A stretch of 64,000 bases of DNA from Streptomyces asiaticus (lineage in GTDB: Bacteria > Actinomycetota > Actinomycetes > Streptomycetales > Streptomycetaceae). The stretch's first letter is position 1; each line of letters begins with the position of its first letter. The notes beneath the pieces were generated by a model. That model was not told where the DNA came from, made no database searches, and worked only from the letters and a program-made list of their open reading frames with translations. Shown here in pieces: positions 31,937 to 41,924 of the stretch. A program made the position numbers and the translations under genes. The DNA lies in NCBI RefSeq assembly GCF_018138715.1, contig NZ_JAGSHX010000006.1, forward strand, positions 2,480,001 through 2,544,000, in the 5' to 3' direction.

Positions 31937-33538
31937 TCAGACCAGATTGACCGAGCGGGCCGAGGTGGCGCCGATCTCCTCGGCGATCTCGGTGAGCACG
32001 GGCTGCGGAATGGTGTCGTCCACCGTGAGCGCCACCAGCGCGGCACCGCCCGCCGTGGCCCGCGAGACCTGCATCCCCGCGATGTTGATCCCCGCCTCGC
32101 CCAGGATGCGGCCGAGCGTGCCGACCACGCCCGGGCGGTCGGTGTAGCGGAGGAAGGCCATGTGGTCGGCGAGCGCCAGATCCACGTCGTACTCCCCCAC
32201 CGCGACGATCTTCTGCTGGTGCTTGGGGCCGGCCAGCGTGCCGGAGATCGAGACCTCCTCGCCGTCCGACAGGGTGCCGTGCACGGTCACCACATTGCGG
32301 TGCTCGCTCGACTCCGAGCTGGTGGTCAGCCGCACCTCCACCCCGCGCTCCTGCGCGAACAGGGGCGCGTTCACATACGAGACGGTCTCGTCGACGATGT
32401 CCTCGAAGACGCCCTTGAGCGCCGACAGCTCCAGCACCTTGACGTCGTGCTGGGTGATCTCGCCGTAGACCTCGACATCGAGGCGGACCGCGACCTCGCT
32501 CGCCAGCGCGGTGAAGATCCGCCCCAGCTTCTCGGCCAGCGGCAGTCCGGGCCGTACGTCCTCGGCGATGACGCCGCCCTGGACGTTCACCGCGTCCGGG
32601 ACCAGCTCGCCGGCCAGCGCCAGCCGCACCGAGCGGGCGACCGCGATGCCCGCCTTCTCCTGAGCCTCACCGGTGGAGGCGCCCAGATGCGGGGTGACCA
32701 CCACATTGTCGAACTCGAACAGCGGGGAATCGGTGCACGGCTCCTGGGAGAAGACGTCCAGCCCGGCCCCGGCCACCCGGCCCTCCTTGAGGGCGGCGGC
32801 CAGCGCCACCTCGTCCACGATCCCGCCGCGCGCGGCGTTCACGATCCGGACCTCCGGCTTGACCTTGCGCAGCGCCTCGTCGCCGATCAGCCCGACGGTC
32901 TCGGGCGTCTTGGGGAGGTGGACCGTGATGAAGTCGGAGACCTCGAGCAGCTCGTCCAGGGAGAGCAGCTTCACACCCATCTGCGCGGCCCGCGCGGGCT
33001 GCACATACGGGTCGTACGCGACGACCTTCATACCGAAGGCGGACATCCGCTGGGCCACCAGGACGCCGATGCGGCCGAGGCCGACCACGCCGAGGGTCTT
33101 CTCGCTCAGCTCCACACCGGTGTACTTGCTGCGCTTCCACTCGCCGTTCTTCAGCGCGGCATTGGCCTGCGGGATGTTCCGGGCCGTGGCCACCAGCAGA
33201 CCGCAGGCGAGCTCGGCGGCGGTGACGATGTTGGACGTCGGCGCGTTCACGACCATGACGCCCGCCTTGGTGGCGGACGAGACGTCCACATTGTCCAGGC
33301 CGACGCCCGCGCGGGCGACCACCTTCAGCTTCTTCGCGGCGGCGATGGCCTCGGCGTCGACCTTGGTGGCGCTGCGGACGAGGATCGCGTCCACATCGGC
33401 GATGGCGGGAAGGAGCTCGGCTCGGTCCGCCCCGTTGCAGCTCCGGATCTCGAAGTCCGGGCCCAGGGCCTCGACCGTCGCCGGAGAGAGCTCTTCGGCG
33501 ATGAGTACGACGGGCTTACCAGTGGAAGCAGTGCTCAC
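31937..33538 (-). CDS. serA: D-3-phosphoglycerate dehydrogenase
   Basis: 533-residue enzyme catalysing the NAD-dependent first step of serine synthesis from 3-phosphoglycerate. Type I architecture: substrate and nucleotide domains (GVVGLGRIGVLVAQ near 145), catalytic Arg in NAARGG, Glu in SQEPCTDSP and His in VTPHLGAS; an intervening domain at about 310-450; and a C-terminal ACT domain (LRYTDRPGVVGTLGRILGEAGIN) for serine feedback. I chose the GTG at 33538 (VSTASTGKPVV) to match family length; the frame opens six codons earlier. Transcribed from its own promoter downstream of the ilvC terminator. Confidence 0.93.
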   Translation of the reverse strand: MSTASTGKPVVLIAEELSPATVEALGPDFEIRSCNGADRAELLPAIADVDAILVRSATKVDAEAIAAAKKLKVVARAGVGLDNVDVSSATKAGVMVVNAPTSNIVTAAELACGLLVATARNIPQANAALKNGEWKRSKYTGVELSEKTLGVVGLGRIGVLVAQRMSAFGMKVVAYDPYVQPARAAQMGVKLLSLDELLEVSDFITVHLPKTPETVGLIGDEALRKVKPEVRIVNAARGGIVDEVALAAALKEGRVAGAGLDVFSQEPCTDSPLFEFDNVVVTPHLGASTGEAQEKAGIAVARSVRLALAGELVPDAVNVQGGVIAEDVRPGLPLAEKLGRIFTALASEVAVRLDVEVYGEITQHDVKVLELSALKGVFEDIVDETVSYVNAPLFAQERGVEVRLTTSSESSEHRNVVTVHGTLSDGEEVSISGTLAGPKHQQKIVAVGEYDVDLALADHMAFLRYTDRPGVVGTLGRILGEAGINIAGMQVSRATAGGAALVALTVDDTIPQPVLTEIAEEIGATSARSVNLV

Positions 33539-33657
33539 GTGGTCTTCAGTCCTCACTAGTCCTCAGCGGACGGCCGTCCCGACGGCCGCTGGCGGTGAAG
33601 GGGTCAGCCGCGTGGGAGACGCACGACGCTGTGAGCCTGACGCGCTTGCTGTTGATG

Positions 33658-33686
33658 AGTGTAGTGGCGGTCGGGTCTTCGTCATG
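33658..33686 (-). promoter_or_regulatory. Candidate serA promoter
   Basis: On the minus strand CATGAC, a 17-base spacer and TACACT form a plausible -35/-10 pair; the start point would be near 33651, about 110 bases before the serA start codon. Pattern match only. Confidence 0.4.
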
Positions 33687-33741
33687 TGCCGTTGCGGCAG
33701 GATCACCCGCACGTGGTGCTGCGCGGTGGACAAAGCGCGAA

Positions 33742-33782
33742 CCGGGTGTGACGGGGGTCCGGCGGACCCCCGTCACACCCGG
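33742..33782. terminator. Long perfect hairpin terminator after ilvC
   Basis: A 19-bp perfect stem (CCGGGTGTGACGGGGGTCC with its complement) around a GGC loop, 28 bases after the ilvC stop and before the serA promoter. It separates the ilv operon from serA. Confidence 0.8.
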
Positions 33783-33810
33783 GGCACGGCCTCCGCGCCG
33801 CCAGGCGCGG

Positions 33811-34821
<1,011 letters not shown>

Positions 34822-34919
34822 CTAGCGTGTGGGTTGTGCTTCCCACCGTATGACGGGCGGGCGGGTGAAGGTTCGGGGGTCTCGCCATACGGTCCTGCGC
34901 ACGGGTGGCGCCGGACCGT

Positions 34920-34943
34920 GGCCCCGCTGGTCAGGGCGGGGCC
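34920..34943 (-). other. Hairpin between ilvN and ilvC
   Basis: GGCCCCGC pairs with GCGGGGCC (8 perfect bp) around an 8-base loop, directly after the ilvN stop. No T-tract. May lower or stabilise distal expression in the ilvBNC operon. Confidence 0.4.
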
Positions 34944-34948
34944 GGGGG

Positions 34949-35473
34949 TCAGGCGGACCGGTCGAGCGCGCGCAGGCTCCGGTCGGTGATGGAGCGGGCG
35001 CCGCGCCCTATGGCGATGGTGCCGGACTGGACCAGCTCCTTGATGCCGTACGGTTCCAGCATCCTGAGCATGGCCTCGAGCTTGTCACTGCTGCCGGTGG
35101 CCTCGATGGTCACGGCCTCCGGGGAGACGTCCACGGTCTTGGCGCGGAACAGCTGGACGATCTCGACGATCTGGGAGCGGGTCTCGTTGTCGGCGCGGAC
35201 CTTGACCAGGACGAGCTCCCGCTGGATCGCCTGGCCGTCCTCCAGCTCGACGATCTTCAACACGTTGACCAGCTTGTTGAGCTGCTTGGTGACCTGCTCC
35301 AGCGGCAGCTCCTCGACATTGACCACGATGGTGATCCGGGAGATGTCGGGGTGCTCGGTGACGCCGACGGCCAGCGAGTCGATGTTGAAGCCGCGGCGGG
35401 AGAACAGGGCGGCGATCCGGGCCAGGATGCCGGGGGTGTTCTCCACCAGGACGGAGAGCGTGTGCTTGGACAT
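34949..35473 (-). CDS. ilvN: Acetolactate synthase small (regulatory) subunit
   Basis: 174-residue regulatory subunit with an N-terminal ACT domain (LSVLVENTPGILARIAALFSRRGFNI at 6-31) that binds valine and confers feedback inhibition on IlvB. The second half is the ALS_ss_C domain (ELVLVKVRADNETRSQIVEIVQLFRAKTVDVS). The start lies 33 bases after the ilvB stop, in an ilvB-ilvN-ilvC operon. Confidence 0.95.
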   Translation of the reverse strand: MSKHTLSVLVENTPGILARIAALFSRRGFNIDSLAVGVTEHPDISRITIVVNVEELPLEQVTKQLNKLVNVLKIVELEDGQAIQRELVLVKVRADNETRSQIVEIVQLFRAKTVDVSPEAVTIEATGSSDKLEAMLRMLEPYGIKELVQSGTIAIGRGARSITDRSLRALDRSA

Positions 35474-35506
35474 GGGCTCGGTCTCTTCTCTCTCTCGGTC
35501 CTGGCC

Positions 35507-37366
35507 TCAGTCGTCTTCGCCGTCGCCGAAGTCCGGGCGGGTGTCGCGCGCCGCCAGGATCTCGTCGTTGGAGGTGCCGGCCGCGACCATCGGCCAGACC
35601 ATGGCGTCCTCATGGACGATGAAGTCCACGACCACCGGGCGGTCGTTGATCGCGTTGGCCTTCTCGATCACGGCGTCGAGGTCGGCCGGGTCCTCGCAGC
35701 GCAGCCCGACGCAGCCCATGGCCTCGGAGAGCTTCACGAAGTCGGGGACGCGGGTGCCCAGGTTCGCTTGCCCGGGGGTGTCCGGGCCGGAGTGCAGGAC
35801 CGTGTTGGAGTAGCGCTGGTTGTAGAAGAGGGTCTGCCACTGGCGGACCATGCCCAGCGCGCCGTTGTTGATGATCGCGACCTTGATCGGGATGTTGTTC
35901 AGCGCGCAGGTGACCAGCTCCTGGTTGGTCATCTGGAAGCAGCCGTCACCGTCGATCGCCCAGACCGTACGGCCCTCGTCGGCGCCGGCCTTGGCGCCCA
36001 TGGCGGCCGGGACGGCGTAGCCCATGGTCCCGGCGCCGCCCGAGTTCAGCCAGGTGGCGGGGGTGTCGTAGTCGATGAAGTGGGCGGCCCACATCTGGTG
36101 CTGGCCGACGCCCGCGGCGAAGATCGTGCCCTCCGGGGCCAGCTGCCCGATCCGCTGGATGACCTGCTGCGGGGAGAGGCTGCCGTCGGCGGGCTGGTCG
36201 TAGCCGAGCGGGTAGGTCTCCCGCCACCGGTTCAGGTCCTCCCACCAGCCGGTGTAGTCACCGGCGTGGCCGGCGTCGTGCTCGGCCTGGACGGCGACGA
36301 CCAGGTCCGCGATGACCTCGCGGGCGTCCCCGACGATCGGCACGTCGGCGACGCGGTTCTTACCGATCTCGGCCGGGTCGATGTCCGCGTGGACGATCTT
36401 GGCGTGGGGGGCGAAGGAGTCCAGCTTGCCGGTGACGCGGTCGTCGAAGCGGGCGCCGAGCGCCACGATCAGATCGGCCTTCTGGAGGGCGGTCACGGCG
36501 GCGACGGTGCCGTGCATGCCCGGCATGCCCAGGTGGAGATGGTGGCTGTCGGGGAAGGCGCCCAGCGCCATCAGGGTGGTGGTGACCGGCGCGCCGGTCT
36601 GCTCGGCCAGCACCTTCAGCTCGGCGGTGGCCCGCGCCTTGATCACACCGCCGCCGACGTACAGCACCGGGCGCTCGGCCTGGGTGATCAGGCGGGCGGC
36701 CTCGCGGATCTGCTTGGCGTGCGGCTTGGTGACCGGGCGGTAGCCGGGCAGATCGGGCTGCGGCGGCCAGGAGAAGGTGGTCTGCGCCTGGAGCGCGTCC
36801 TTGGCGATGTCGACCAGGACCGGGCCGGGGCGGCCGGTGGAGGCGATGTGGAACGCCTCGGCGATCGTGCGCGGGATGTCCTCGGCCTTGGTGACCAGGA
36901 AGTTGTGCTTGGTGATCGGCATGGTGATGCCGCAGATGTCCGCCTCCTGGAAGGCGTCCGTACCGATGGCCTTGGAGGCCACCTGGCCGGTGATCGCGAC
37001 GATCGGGACCGAGTCCATATGGGCGTCGGCGATGGGGGTGACCAGGTTGGTGGCGCCGGGACCCGAGGTGGCCATGCAGACGCCGACCTTGCCGGTGGCC
37101 TGCGCGTAGCCGGTGGCGGCGTGGCCCGCGCCCTGCTCATGGCGGACGAGCACATGCCGGACCTTCGAGGAGTCCATCATCGGGTCGTAGGCGGGGAGGA
37201 TCGCGCCACCGGGAATGCCGAAGACGGTGTCGGCACCCACTTCCTCGAGGGAACGGATGAGGGACTGCGCGCCCGTGACGTGCTCTACGGGGGCGGACTG
37301 CGGTCCGCCGCTACGGGGCCGAGGCTGGGGGTGATGGGACCCGGGGGCCTGCTCGGTCATCGGCAT
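35507..37366 (-). CDS. ilvB: Acetolactate synthase large (catalytic) subunit
   Basis: 619-residue ThDP- and FAD-dependent enzyme that condenses two pyruvates or pyruvate with 2-oxobutyrate. The catalytic Glu is in [15 protein letters not shown]; the FAD region includes MGALGAFP-like [13 protein letters not shown]; the ThDP motif is [21 protein letters not shown] near 480-500. The first 35 residues are a variable Pro/Gln/Ser extension. The ATG at 37366 or the one two codons later (37360) is the start. Expression is set by the leader peptide attenuator just upstream. Confidence 0.95.
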   Translation of the reverse strand: MPMTEQAPGSHHPQPRPRSGGPQSAPVEHVTGAQSLIRSLEEVGADTVFGIPGGAILPAYDPMMDSSKVRHVLVRHEQGAGHAATGYAQATGKVGVCMATSGPGATNLVTPIADAHMDSVPIVAITGQVASKAIGTDAFQEADICGITMPITKHNFLVTKAEDIPRTIAEAFHIASTGRPGPVLVDIAKDALQAQTTFSWPPQPDLPGYRPVTKPHAKQIREAARLITQAERPVLYVGGGVIKARATAELKVLAEQTGAPVTTTLMALGAFPDSHHLHLGMPGMHGTVAAVTALQKADLIVALGARFDDRVTGKLDSFAPHAKIVHADIDPAEIGKNRVADVPIVGDAREVIADLVVAVQAEHDAGHAGDYTGWWEDLNRWRETYPLGYDQPADGSLSPQQVIQRIGQLAPEGTIFAAGVGQHQMWAAHFIDYDTPATWLNSGGAGTMGYAVPAAMGAKAGADEGRTVWAIDGDGCFQMTNQELVTCALNNIPIKVAIINNGALGMVRQWQTLFYNQRYSNTVLHSGPDTPGQANLGTRVPDFVKLSEAMGCVGLRCEDPADLDAVIEKANAINDRPVVVDFIVHEDAMVWPMVAAGTSNDEILAARDTRPDFGDGEDD

Positions 37367-37438
37367 TCTCTTCTCGAAGATGAGGTTCGGTGCGGGAGGG
37401 AGGGGGCGGGGCGATGCACCGGGCCCTGCCGGTGCAAC

Positions 37439-37472
37439 AAAAAACCCCTCGTGCCGTAAGGCAAGCGAGGGG
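37439..37472 (-). terminator. ilvB attenuator terminator
   Basis: On the minus strand a CCCCTCG/CGAGGGG stem continues into TGCC/GGCA with a 2-base bulge and is followed by six T. It lies between the leader peptide and ilvB, 73 bases before the ilvB start: a classic intrinsic terminator used as an attenuator. Confidence 0.85.
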
Positions 37473-37491
37473 AGCGCGCCGGTGAGGGTCC

Positions 37492-37513
37492 GCAGGGCTT
37501 CGATGAGCCCTGC
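37492..37513 (-). other. Pause hairpin of the ilvB leader
   Basis: A perfect 8-bp stem (GCAGGGCT with AGCCCTGC) around a 6-base loop, starting immediately after the leader stop codon. Just beyond it GAGGGTC (37484-37490) is complementary to GACCCTC (37562-37568) upstream of the leader start, a possible alternative pairing. Confidence 0.6.
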
Positions 37514-37555
37514 TCAGCCGACGCGCTGTCCAAGTACGAGAATTCGGGTGCGCAT
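37514..37555 (-). CDS. ilvB leader peptide (MRTRILVLGQRVG)
   Basis: 13-residue leader peptide with Ile-Leu-Val-Leu in the middle and Val near the end, so ribosome speed reports supply of all three branched-chain amino acids. The peptide is the one I recall as conserved in front of ilvB in Streptomyces. GGAG lies four bases before the ATG at 37555. It is followed by a pause hairpin and terminator. Confidence 0.9.
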   Translation of the reverse strand: MRTRILVLGQRVG

Positions 37556-37588
37556 GGCTCCGACCCTCCCCCCGGCGCATATCGGGTG

Positions 37589-40500
37589 TCAAGTGGGTGG
37601 GACGGGCGTCTCAGTATTTGAGCGGGTCGGCGGGTGGGTGTGCGGCTCCGTACGGCGCGGGCCGTGGGAGCCGCCGTGCCCGCCATGACCGCCGTGCCGG
37701 ATCGGCAGGGCGCCGCCGACCAGCAGCGGGGGCTCCGGGCGCGGCACCGGATAGCCGCCGCGCAGCAGCGCCCGGCGCAGCCGGTGCTCGTCCAGCGGCC
37801 CGCTGAAGGCCGCCCCTTGGGCGTGAGTGCATCCCATACCGCGCAGGGTGACAATCTGCTCGGGCAACTCCACCCCCTCTGCGATGGACTGCATTCCGAG
37901 GTCGCCGGCGATCCTCAGCAGCCCTGCGGTGATCTTGTGCAGCCGTGAGGACTCGACCACTCCCTCGACCAGTCCGGGGTCCAGTTTCAGCACATCGATG
38001 GGAAGCCTGCGGAGCGCCCTGATCGCGGCATAGCCGCTGCCGAAGCCGTCGAGGGCGATCCGCACCCCCAGGCGGCGCAGCGCGCCGAGGCGGTGCTCCA
38101 GCTCGTCCAGCGGCACCCGTGGATCGCTGTCGGTCAGCTCCAGGATCAGCGCGCCGGACGGCAGCCCGTGGCGGGTCAGCAGCGTCTCCACGGCCTTGGG
38201 CGGCATCGACTTGTCCACCAGCCGGCTCGCTGGGAGCCGTACGCAGACCGGGACCGGATGGCCGTCGCGGCGCCGCTGGGCGGCCTGCTCGACGGCGGCC
38301 TCCAGCATCCAGCGGGACAGCTCGGCGGTACGGGCGGTGTCCTCACCGCCCCCCCGGCCGTTGTCGGCGACCCGGAGGAACTCGGCGGGGGTGAACAGGA
38401 TGCCCTGGGCCGAGCGCCAGCGGGCCTGCGCCGCGACCGCGGTGATCCGGCCGCTGGTCAGCTCGACGACGGGCTGGTGCAGCAGCACGAACTCCCCGTC
38501 GTGCAGGGCGGCGCGCAGTCTGGTGGCGACCTCGGCGCGCCGCGCCACCTCGGCCTGCATCTGCGGTGCGTACAGCTCGACGCGGTTCTTGCCCGCGGCC
38601 TTGGCGCGGTACATCGCCAGGTCGGCGTTGCGCATCAGGGCGCCGGGGCTGGTGCCGGACTCGGCGAAGGCGACGCCGATGCTGGCGGCCACGCGGACCT
38701 CGGTGCCGCCCTCGACCCGGTAGGGCTGGGAGAGCCGGAGCCGCAGCCGGTCGGCGATCTCCATGATGCGCTGCTCGCGGTTGCCCGCGTCCCCCTCTCC
38801 GTCGCCGAGGATGAGGGCGGCGAACTCGTCGCCCCCGAGCCGGGCCGCGCAGTCGCCGGACCCGGACCGCACGGACTCCTGGAGCCGACGGGCGGCCTGG
38901 ACCAGCAGCTCGTCCCCGGCGTGGTGGCCGACGGTGTCGTTGACCGCCTTGAAGCCGTCGAGGTCGATGAAGAGCACGGCGGTGCCGGCGTCCGTACGGC
39001 GGCGGCCGGCGACGGCGTGCGCGACCCGCCGGGTGAACAGGGCGCGGTTGGGCAGATCGGTGAGCGGGTCGTGCTCGGCGTTGTGCTGGAGCTGGGCCTG
39101 GAGCCGGACCCGCTCGGTGACATCGCGGCTGTTGAAGATCAGCCCGCCGTGGTGGCGGTTGATCGTGGACTCCACGTTGAGCCAGTCGCCGGAGCCGGAG
39201 CGGAAGCGGCACTCGATCCGCGTGGTGGGCTCCTCGCCCGGTGCTGCGGCCAGGAACCGGCGGACCTCGTGGACCACCGAGCCGAGGTCCTCGGGGTGGA
39301 TCAGGGAGGCCAGCTCGGAGCCCTCCAGCTCCTCCGCGTCGCGGCCGTAGACCCCGGAGGCGGCCGGGCTGACGTAGCGCAGGATCCCGGTGGGCGCGGC
39401 GATCATGATCACATCGCTGGAACTCTGCACCAGGGAGCGGAAGTGGCTCTCCTTCTGGGCGAGTTCCTGGGTGAGCCTGATGTTGTCCATCAGCATGATC
39501 GCTTGTCGGACGACGAGCGCGAGCACGACCGCGCAGGCGGTGAAGAGCACCACCCCGTCGATCGGCCGGCCGTCCATCACGTTGAACAGGACCCCCAAGG
39601 TGCAGACGGCGGCGGCGAGATAGGGCGCGAGTGCGGCGAGCGAGCCCGCGATGGGGACGCTCTGCTGCGCGGGGCGGCGCGCCGGCGGCGGGTTCTGGGC
39701 GGCCTCGCGGCGGGCCACCCACGGTGCGTACGCCAGCAGCGCGGAACCGGCGAACCACCCGGCGTCGAGTATCTGCCCGGAGCGGTAGTGCTCCCGCAGC
39801 AGCGGCGAGGTGAACAGCGCGTCGCACAGCACGGTCAGCGCGAAGGCGGCGATCGCGGTGTTGATCGCGGAGCGATTGCCCGAGGAGCGCCGGAAGTGGA
39901 GCACGATCACCATGCTCACCAGCACGATGTCCAGCAGCGGATAGGCGAGCGACAGGGCGCCGCGGGCCACGGAGGCGCCGTCCGCGCCGAACTCCCCGGT
40001 GTGGGCGAGCGCGAGGCTCCAGGAGAGCGTGACCAGCGATCCGGCGATCAGCCAGGCGTCCAGCCCCAGACAGATCCACCGGGCCCGGCTCGTGGGGCGC
40101 TTGGCGAGCACCAGCATCCCGACGATGGCGGGCGGGGCGAAGAGCAGGAAGCAGAAGTCGGCGACCGAGGGGGTCGGCACGGAACGGCCGAGCACCACCT
40201 CGTACCAGCCCCAGACGGCGTTCCCCAGCCCGGCCATGGCCGAGGAGGCGGCGAACAGCAGCCAGGCCGGGCGCAGCCGCCCGGCGTGCCGGCGGCCGTG
40301 CCACAGACAGGAGGCCGCGGCGGCGAACGCGGCGGCGCTCAGCCCGAAGTCACCCATGACCAGGGCCAGTTGGGACGATCCCCAGCCGACGATCGCCCCC
40401 GCCGCGTAACCGCCGCAGACCAGGGCGAGGACCACTTGCGGCAACAGCCCGGCCCCGCCGCCGGAGACCGACGGCCGGGCGAGCACCGCTCCGGTGGCGC

Positions 40501-40693
40501 TCACTGGACTGCCATCCACTGCGTGGCGGACCACTGGCGCCTCGGGGCCCCCGGAAGCGGTATCCCCGCGGGCCTCGTCGAGTTGGAGAACCGCGCGGCT
40601 GCGCGGAAGTGTCGCGGTCGACGCCTGAGCTGCGTCGGGTTGTCGGTCCATCGGCCATACATCGCCCGTCGCCCCCCTCGAGTTCCGGTCCAT
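37589..40693 (-). CDS. cdgC: Membrane-bound PAS-GGDEF-EAL protein, CdgC type
   Basis: 1034 residues. About 80 disordered residues, then some ten membrane helices (85-420), a PAS domain (LVQSSSDVIMIAAPTGIL near 418-540), a GGDEF domain with an intact RLGGDEF (about 618-624), and an EAL-like domain with lost catalytic residues. At the EAL position it has AAQARW (about 755), and DDFGTGYS is replaced by DGFGSGYA. It is therefore predicted to make but not degrade c-di-GMP. The C-terminus ends in a His/Gly/Pro-rich tail. Position next to ilvB and domain layout match CdgC of S. coelicolor/S. venezuelae, a cyclase that controls entry into aerial development. Confidence 0.87.
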   Translation of the reverse strand: MDRNSRGATGDVWPMDRQPDAAQASTATLPRSRAVLQLDEARGDTASGGPEAPVVRHAVDGSPVSATGAVLARPSVSGGGAGLLPQVVLALVCGGYAAGAIVGWGSSQLALVMGDFGLSAAAFAAAASCLWHGRRHAGRLRPAWLLFAASSAMAGLGNAVWGWYEVVLGRSVPTPSVADFCFLLFAPPAIVGMLVLAKRPTSRARWICLGLDAWLIAGSLVTLSWSLALAHTGEFGADGASVARGALSLAYPLLDIVLVSMVIVLHFRRSSGNRSAINTAIAAFALTVLCDALFTSPLLREHYRSGQILDAGWFAGSALLAYAPWVARREAAQNPPPARRPAQQSVPIAGSLAALAPYLAAAVCTLGVLFNVMDGRPIDGVVLFTACAVVLALVVRQAIMLMDNIRLTQELAQKESHFRSLVQSSSDVIMIAAPTGILRYVSPAASGVYGRDAEELEGSELASLIHPEDLGSVVHEVRRFLAAAPGEEPTTRIECRFRSGSGDWLNVESTINRHHGGLIFNSRDVTERVRLQAQLQHNAEHDPLTDLPNRALFTRRVAHAVAGRRRTDAGTAVLFIDLDGFKAVNDTVGHHAGDELLVQAARRLQESVRSGSGDCAARLGGDEFAALILGDGEGDAGNREQRIMEIADRLRLRLSQPYRVEGGTEVRVAASIGVAFAESGTSPGALMRNADLAMYRAKAAGKNRVELYAPQMQAEVARRAEVATRLRAALHDGEFVLLHQPVVELTSGRITAVAAQARWRSAQGILFTPAEFLRVADNGRGGGEDTARTAELSRWMLEAAVEQAAQRRRDGHPVPVCVRLPASRLVDKSMPPKAVETLLTRHGLPSGALILELTDSDPRVPLDELEHRLGALRRLGVRIALDGFGSGYAAIRALRRLPIDVLKLDPGLVEGVVESSRLHKITAGLLRIAGDLGMQSIAEGVELPEQIVTLRGMGCTHAQGAAFSGPLDEHRLRRALLRGGYPVPRPEPPLLVGGALPIRHGGHGGHGGSHGPRRTEPHTHPPTRSNTETPVPPT

Positions 40694-40750
40694 CGCTGAC
40701 GCCGTCAGGTCAGTGGCGCAGCCCCCGCTCGGGACGATACACCAGACTGG

Positions 40751-40763
40751 TCACTCAGGGACA
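40751..40763. promoter_or_regulatory. Candidate BldD box upstream of cdgC
   Basis: TCACTCAGGGACA fits the BldD consensus TNACNC(A/T)GNGTNA at all specified positions but one (A for T). It lies 58-70 bases upstream of the cdgC start. BldD with c-di-GMP is known to control several c-di-GMP enzyme genes in Streptomyces, so feedback control is plausible. Confidence 0.45.
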
Positions 40764-40850
40764 TAGGCCATCTACGGACCGTAACCGACTACGGCGTTGT
40801 ATATACGGAGTGGAGTCAATCGGTGCCTGTATGTGGTGCCAGAGGCATGT

Positions 40851-41849
40851 CTACCCCGTCGTGGCGACGAGATGTGCCAGCGACTCGCCGCGCGCGTAAC
40901 GATGCAGCTGATCCCTCAACAGCCGCTTGGCGCGCGGGAGGAAGGCAGACGTGGGGCCGCCCACATGCGGGGAGATGAGCACCCCTGGAGCGTGCCACAG
41001 CGGATGCCCGGCGGGCAGTGGTTCGGGGTCGGTCACATCGAGCGCGGCCCGCAGCCGTCCCGACTCCAACTCCGTGAGCAGGGCCTTGGTGTCCACGACC
41101 CCACCACGGGAGACGTTCACCAGCAGCGCCCCGTCCTTCATCCGGGACAGGAACTCCGTCCCCGCCAGACCACGGGTGGCCTCGGTGAGCGGGGTCACCA
41201 GCACCACCACATCCGCTTCCGGAAGCAGTCGGGGCAATTCGTCGATCGGATGCACCGGGCCGCGCTCGGTCGTGCGCGGGGAGCGCGCGACGCGCGCCAC
41301 CCGCTCGCACTCGAAGGGCACGAGCCGATCCTCGATCGCGCTGCCGATGGCCCCGTAGCCGACGATCAGTACGGACTTGTCGGCGAGTGCGGGACGGAAG
41401 CCGGAGCGCCACTCCTCGGCGTCCTGGCCCCGGACGAAGTCGGGGACACCGCGCAGCGAGGCCAGGATGAGGGTGAGGGCGAGCTCGGCGGTGCTCGCGT
41501 TGTGCACACCGCGCGCGTTGCACAGCCGCACCCCGGGGGCGAGATCGGCAAGCGCGGGCTTGATGTGGTCTATTCCGGCGGTGAGGGTCTGCACCACCCG
41601 CAGATTGGTCATGGCGGGCAGCGGGCGGGTGCACACCTGCTGCGGCTTCATGTACGGGACGCAGTAGAACGCGCAGCGCGCCGGGTCGGTGGGAAAGTCC
41701 TCGCCACCGTCCCAGTGGGCGTATTCGAGGGTGTCGGGAAGACCGTCGATCTCCTCGGGCGGGATGGGCAGCCACACCAGGTCGCGCGCTTCGGATGAAC
41801 CGTGAGTCGATTCCTGGTGGCGGAACGTATCGCTGTGATCTGCACTCAT
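40851..41849 (-). CDS. D-2-hydroxyacid dehydrogenase family protein
   Basis: 332-residue NAD(P)-dependent oxidoreductase. The Rossmann motif is VGYGAIGSAIEDRL near 165-178; catalytic residues follow the family pattern: Arg in NVSRGG, Glu in VTDPEPLP and His in ISPHVGGPT. The N-terminal 20 residues look non-conserved and no ribosome binding site precedes the ATG at 41849, so the true start may be downstream. It is divergent from the aldo/keto reductase gene. The substrate cannot be read from sequence; phosphoglycerate or glyoxylate reductase-like. Confidence 0.8.
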   Translation of the reverse strand: MSADHSDTFRHQESTHGSSEARDLVWLPIPPEEIDGLPDTLEYAHWDGGEDFPTDPARCAFYCVPYMKPQQVCTRPLPAMTNLRVVQTLTAGIDHIKPALADLAPGVRLCNARGVHNASTAELALTLILASLRGVPDFVRGQDAEEWRSGFRPALADKSVLIVGYGAIGSAIEDRLVPFECERVARVARSPRTTERGPVHPIDELPRLLPEADVVVLVTPLTEATRGLAGTEFLSRMKDGALLVNVSRGGVVDTKALLTELESGRLRAALDVTDPEPLPAGHPLWHAPGVLISPHVGGPTSAFLPRAKRLLRDQLHRYARGESLAHLVATTG

Positions 41850-41924
41850 GCCAGGAGGCTATGCGATCACCGGCCGTTGGCAGAGGTTAGTTTGGGGTCC
41901 GAGGAACGGGAGGGGTCAGGCCAG

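Noticed and set aside
33563..33685. A 41-codon Ser-rich frame upstream of serA with several rare TCA codons, resembling a serine leader peptide
   Set aside because: The ATG overlaps the predicted -35 element, so the frame starts upstream of the likely transcription start. There is no ribosome binding site and no T-tailed terminator between it and serA.
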